Of a DNA stretch of 64,000 nucleotides, positions 60,292-64,000 are shown one piece after another. Source of the stretch: Siphonodentalium dalli (lineage: Eukaryota > Mollusca > Scaphopoda > Gadilida > Siphonodentaliidae); assembly GCA_032622095.1 (NCBI GenBank), contig CP136061.1, forward strand, positions 50,289,797 through 50,353,796, given 5' to 3'. Made by a program: the position numbers and the translations under genes. Below the pieces are notes generated by a model. The model saw only the letters and a list, made by a program, of their open reading frames with translations. It was not told the origin of the DNA and made no database searches. Numbering within the stretch: position 1 is the first letter of the stretch; each line of letters opens with the position of its first letter.

Positions 60292-60856
60292 TTAAACCTT
60301 TCATGACTGGAGCTCTGTGCTGGTGCAACATTAAAGACCCTGTGCCAATGCATTCACATATATGTGAGTCAACAATAGGTCACCTCGCATATATAAGAGA
60401 ATGCATTGGCCTAACAATTTTTTTTATCAATTTTCTTACATTCTTTAACAATTTTTGATAATTTTTTCTTACATTCTTTATCAATTTTTAACTTTTTTTT
60501 CCTTACATTCTTCAACAATTTTTTTAATTTTTATCGTTACTTCTTACATTCTTTAACAATTTTATATTTTTTTTTATTTTTTCTTACATTCTTTAAGAAT
60601 TATAAAAATAATATATAATTTGGTAGGCCATTGCTTTCTCTTACATATGCAAGGCAACCTTTGGCACAAGGTTTTCGCAAAAATTCAGGAAGCAGCCCTT
60701 TTAATTCAGATTGTTTGGCTTCGGCAATCTGCTACGGCAACCCTTTATCGTGGCCCAGTTTGCTTCAGCAAATGGCTTCGGCATTGCCGATTGCCGTAGC
60801 CAATTATGAGGGCTGAGGAAGGGTTAAATAGGAAGCTCCAATCATGGAAGGGTTAA
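60292..60856. mobile_element. Composite TTAA-flanked MITE with a decayed hairpin core
   Basis: TTAAACCTTTCATGACTGGA + GCTC and AAGCTCCAATCATGGAAGGG + TTAA form imperfect inverted ends. Inside lies one core hairpin (CCCTGTGCCAATGCATTCAC), T-rich repeats of CTTACATTCTTTAACAATTT, and a decayed second core (GGCCATTGCTTTCTCTTACA). The interior is like that of the 464-bp MITE, but the outer ends differ. Confidence 0.65.
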
Positions 60857-61825
60857 ATACTGAAATAGGACAGTTTGTTGAGATTATTCTTTTTATCATC
60901 CCGACAACATGAAACGTACAATAATCCAGGAAATGGAACTACTCGCCAGAGGATATATTTAACCTGCTTTTAATCGATAATGACTAATCAAATATTGCAA
61001 AAGGTAACAAAATAGAACCCAAGCATAGACAAAAAATAAGCCAGTGTTCGTGATGGACCAGAAAATTGTTGGCCAAAACTTGGGCCATTCTCAATATTTT
61101 TTGGGTCATTTGAAAATTTCTTGGGCCATTTATATTTCAGGAATTAAAAACTAATTAACACTAAAACAATTGGGTGTAATATTGTATTTTAACAGAATAT
61201 TAATTTATAGATATCCATTATTTATGAAGTTCAGTTAATTTTGTTATACCGTACTGACCCGGTTCAAAGCCCATGCCCGTGTTTAAGCCCACCCATATCT
61301 TTTGGCCAAATTCCATGCACAGGGGTATATTCGTGTTTAAGCCCACCCCATATTTTGTTAAATTTCAGCGGTGATAAGTAATTATTTGCTAATGATACTT
61401 CCCAAAAAAATAATTCCAATATAACAGGAAGTATATTCACAAACGATCGGTGACGGCGAGAATGCCACGAAAAATGGAAAGTTATACTTCGTAGGTAAGT
61501 GATAATATTGAATGAAATAAAATAAAGTGAATCTTAAAATCTAATTTGTTTATTCAATTATACTTCCTGGGGGAAACAAAACGTCGACAGACATCAAATC
61601 CACTCGCTAACGGCGTATATCTGAGAACGCGGTAAACATCAATCACTTCAAAGAATCACGTGCGTGCATCGGGCACATGTCAACAACAGTACTGTAAAAA
61701 CATATTCTTTGTATGTCGGTATGTTCCGACATGTGGCCAAACACAAAAAGAACTCATTCCCTGGTTATGTAAACACACGGTGGGTATAATAATGGGGCAG
61801 AAGGGGCACTTGTCATTCAACAACC
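60857..61825. other. Left flank and probable 5' region of the Tigger-like element
   Basis: ACCGTACTGACCCGGTTCAA at 61248 and a repeated CGTGTTTAAGCCCACCC (61281 and 61333) may be the terminal and subterminal repeats of the transposon. The matching right end is not in the window. Confidence 0.4.
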
Positions 61826-63837
61826 ATGTCTTCCAAACTACGTCAGCGGTATACACTCGAAACGAAAATCAAGGTTATCGACTGGCATCACAACAATGGC
61901 AACAACCAAGCTAAGACAGCTAAACAATTTGGGGTCGACAGAAAGCAGGTAAGAAATCTATAAAAAATATTTCTCTTAAATTCTCTATTTATTAAACTAA
62001 TTTTTTCGAAAAATCTGTTTAGATAACTGCAACTTATAAGAACTTAATTTTTTTTAAATCTTTCTCTATTTTTTAAAGTCCCATTTATGTCTCGTCTCGT
62101 ATTCAATAAATCACATAGGCCCAACTGATGATATAATTAAAAAAAAAAATCTTTCTCTGTTTATTTAAGTCTTATACAACTACACGTACCATACCGGACT
62201 GTTTTCAATTTATTTAATTTTATTTTAGGTACGCCTATGGGAACGCGACTACGATAAGTACAGACTTTCATCGAAACCACAAGCTTCATAGAAGAGATCA
62301 CTCCACACCGGCGCTGAGCCATTATCGGAGCGCGTCGACACGATGGTGTTTGAGTGGCTCATTGAAGAACGACTGCATGGTAGGCCAGTTAGCAACTTTG
62401 CCCTACAATCGAAGGGCAGGGAGTGCGCCGGCCAGATACACGTCGAGGGTTTCAAGGCGTCAAATGGGTGGCTTAGGCATTGGAAGCGACGACACAACAT
62501 CGGAATTCGAAAGGGAACCAACGACAGTCAGCAATTCCTGAAGATTTCCGAGAGAAAATCGACAGTTTCCGCGACAGCATCAATTATCTTTGAGAGCAGC
62601 ACGACTATACATTTTTCAACATACGGAACATGGATCAGACCATGGTTCGTTTTGACATGACTGCATCAACAACCAACACCGTGCGAGGAGAGAAGACCGT
62701 TCGGATTTCGATAACCGGGGCCCAGAAGAAAGGCTGCACCGTCGCCCTCACAGCAGCAGCCAATGGCGAGAAATTACCAGCCTACATCGTGTTCAAGGAG
62801 CGAAACGGCACCATGTCTGCGAACATTCTGGGAAAGCTGAGCGTACCACCCAATGTGAAGATATCGGCAACAACCAACGGTTGGATGACGCACGATGAGA
62901 CCCTCAGATGGATTCGAAGAATACATGGGCCCAACCAAGACGATGTCTGCCGACTTCTAATACTAGACGCGTATCGACCACACAACACCCCAACAGCACA
63001 AGATGCCTTAAAAAAAAAGAGATACCGATGTTGTATTGGTACCCGGTGGTTAGTATATAATAATCATTATTTAAAAATTTTAAACTGCTATTTTTCACGT
63101 TTTACGGTATAGACTATAGTCTATAGTATAAACATTAATCTGTGTCAACGGTTTGGGAGCGATGACTCTCAACATTAAAACACGTGTTTTTTTGTATACG
63201 TATTTACAACGTCATTTCGTTAATTAACTAGACTCACTGGCTTTGTTAAATTGGTCACTATTGTATTGTAACTCGTTGTAGACAACGGGCCATGAATAGA
63301 GCACTGGGTTCATTGTTATCCTAATCGGATTAAGTCACTCTCTTATATGTTGCATAATATTCCCTGTACAATTTTCAGACATTTTTTAATTATAATTATC
63401 TTTGTTTTCAGGTTGTACCCCACTTGTTCAGCCGATGGACACTCATGTGAATAGAGTTTTTAAGATGCATATGTGGGAACACTGGGCGACCTGGTTCAGG
63501 ACAGCCGAGCGGAACCACCGAGGTAACTACATCCAGCCAAACCGTCAACACATCATCACTTGGGTGTCAAAATCTTGGGCCGCAATTGAATCGCAAATCA
63601 TCATAAAGAGTTTCCTGTCATGCGGCATATCCAACAGTTGATTGGATGATGGGAGACAGAATCAAGAAGACTGGGGCGGACGTGGTTTTCACCCTGCAGG
63701 AGGCTGAGGCATTAGACTCCATCCAAACACCAGCTGATGACCTCGCAGGTGGCATTCTCTTCGATGACGACTGGTTAAACGAAGATGACGACATCGAGTT
63801 CGCTGGCTTCGATGACGACGGCAAAGTTGTTTTTTAA
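61826..63837 (+). pseudogene. pogo/Tigger-like transposase (CENP-B HTH plus DDE_1), degraded
   Basis: Parts in order. Exon 61826-61948 (41 codons, RYTLETKIKVIDWH...AKQFGVDRKQ, a Psq/CENP-B-type HTH) with donor GTAAGA. Acceptor at 62228, then VRLWERDYDKYR. Then a CENP-B DNA-binding domain (VFEWLIEERLHGRPVS, FKASNGWLRHWKRRHNI). Then the DDE core: MDQTMVRFDM (first Asp, codon 62633), LLILDAYRPH (second Asp, 62966) and, after a second intron (63049-63411), GCTPLVQPMD (third Asp, 63438). An acidic tail ends at 63837. Breaks: TAG at 62289, a frameshift between about 62515 and 62545, TGA at 62591, a frameshift in the A-run at 63010-63018, and a frameshift after the TGA near 63640. The family catalyses cut-and-paste transposition into TA sites. 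This copy cannot make a full protein. Confidence 0.88.
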
Positions 63838-64000
63838 TTATATTGTTGTGTTTTGTATATTGTTCAACTTGTTATTGTTCAACTTGTTATATTTAATAAT
63901 ACATATGCAGAAAGTTATTTCATAGTCGTTATCATTCACTTTGGGGATCACGTACATCTGAACATTGATATAAACTATAGATATAGACTATAGATAGTGG

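Overview
This is a repeat-dominated window from an animal nuclear genome. It is AT-rich and has canonical GT-AG introns. It carries the 3' part of one conserved host gene, the splicing coactivator SRRM1 (minus strand), and one decayed pogo/Tigger-type DNA transposon (plus strand). Everything else is transposon debris, foldback elements (MITEs) and an unusually dense set of tandem repeats. The metazoan form of SRRM1, the CENP-B/DDE_1 transposase, the LINE tails and the many MITEs suit a marine invertebrate. The sequence does not let me name the phylum. A 100-N scaffold gap sits at 3866-3965.

Layout. 0-5 kb: a tRNA-derived SINE, a dispersed repeat, a 33-bp minisatellite and the gap. 5-9.7 kb: a decayed ~160-bp tandem repeat, a (CT)n tract, LINE 3' tails, a LINE reverse-transcriptase C-terminal fragment, foldbacks and a 30-bp minisatellite. 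10-18 kb: minisatellites with 21-, 16-, 15-, 41- and 25-bp units, plus foldbacks. 18-25 kb: TA-flanked MITEs, a decayed ~185-bp tandem repeat and a 485-bp tandem duplication. 26-35 kb: foldbacks, a 5S-rRNA-derived pseudogene split by (GA)n, a 2.8-kb inverted-repeat unit holding a 17-bp minisatellite and two identical 453-bp elements, and a stack of nested MITEs. 35.33-49.35 kb: one 14-kb satellite of about 333 copies of a 42-bp monomer, with higher-order structure. 49.35-53 kb: short tandem duplications and MITEs. 53.1-59.8 kb: four coding SRRM1 exons whose introns are packed with MITEs and a probable solo LTR. 60-64 kb: a composite MITE and the Tigger pseudogene.

How the parts relate. Only SRRM1 looks functional. 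Its four visible exons join in frame and encode the RS-rich middle and the conserved C-terminus. The N-terminal PWI exons must lie beyond the right edge. Long open frames inside the tandem repeats arise because the repeat units are multiples of three; I do not treat them as genes. The strongest non-standard signals are the higher-order 42-bp satellite, a hairpin core shared by MITEs with different termini, a solo LTR inside a MITE inside SRRM1, and a MITE end that probably supplies the branch point of an SRRM1 exon.
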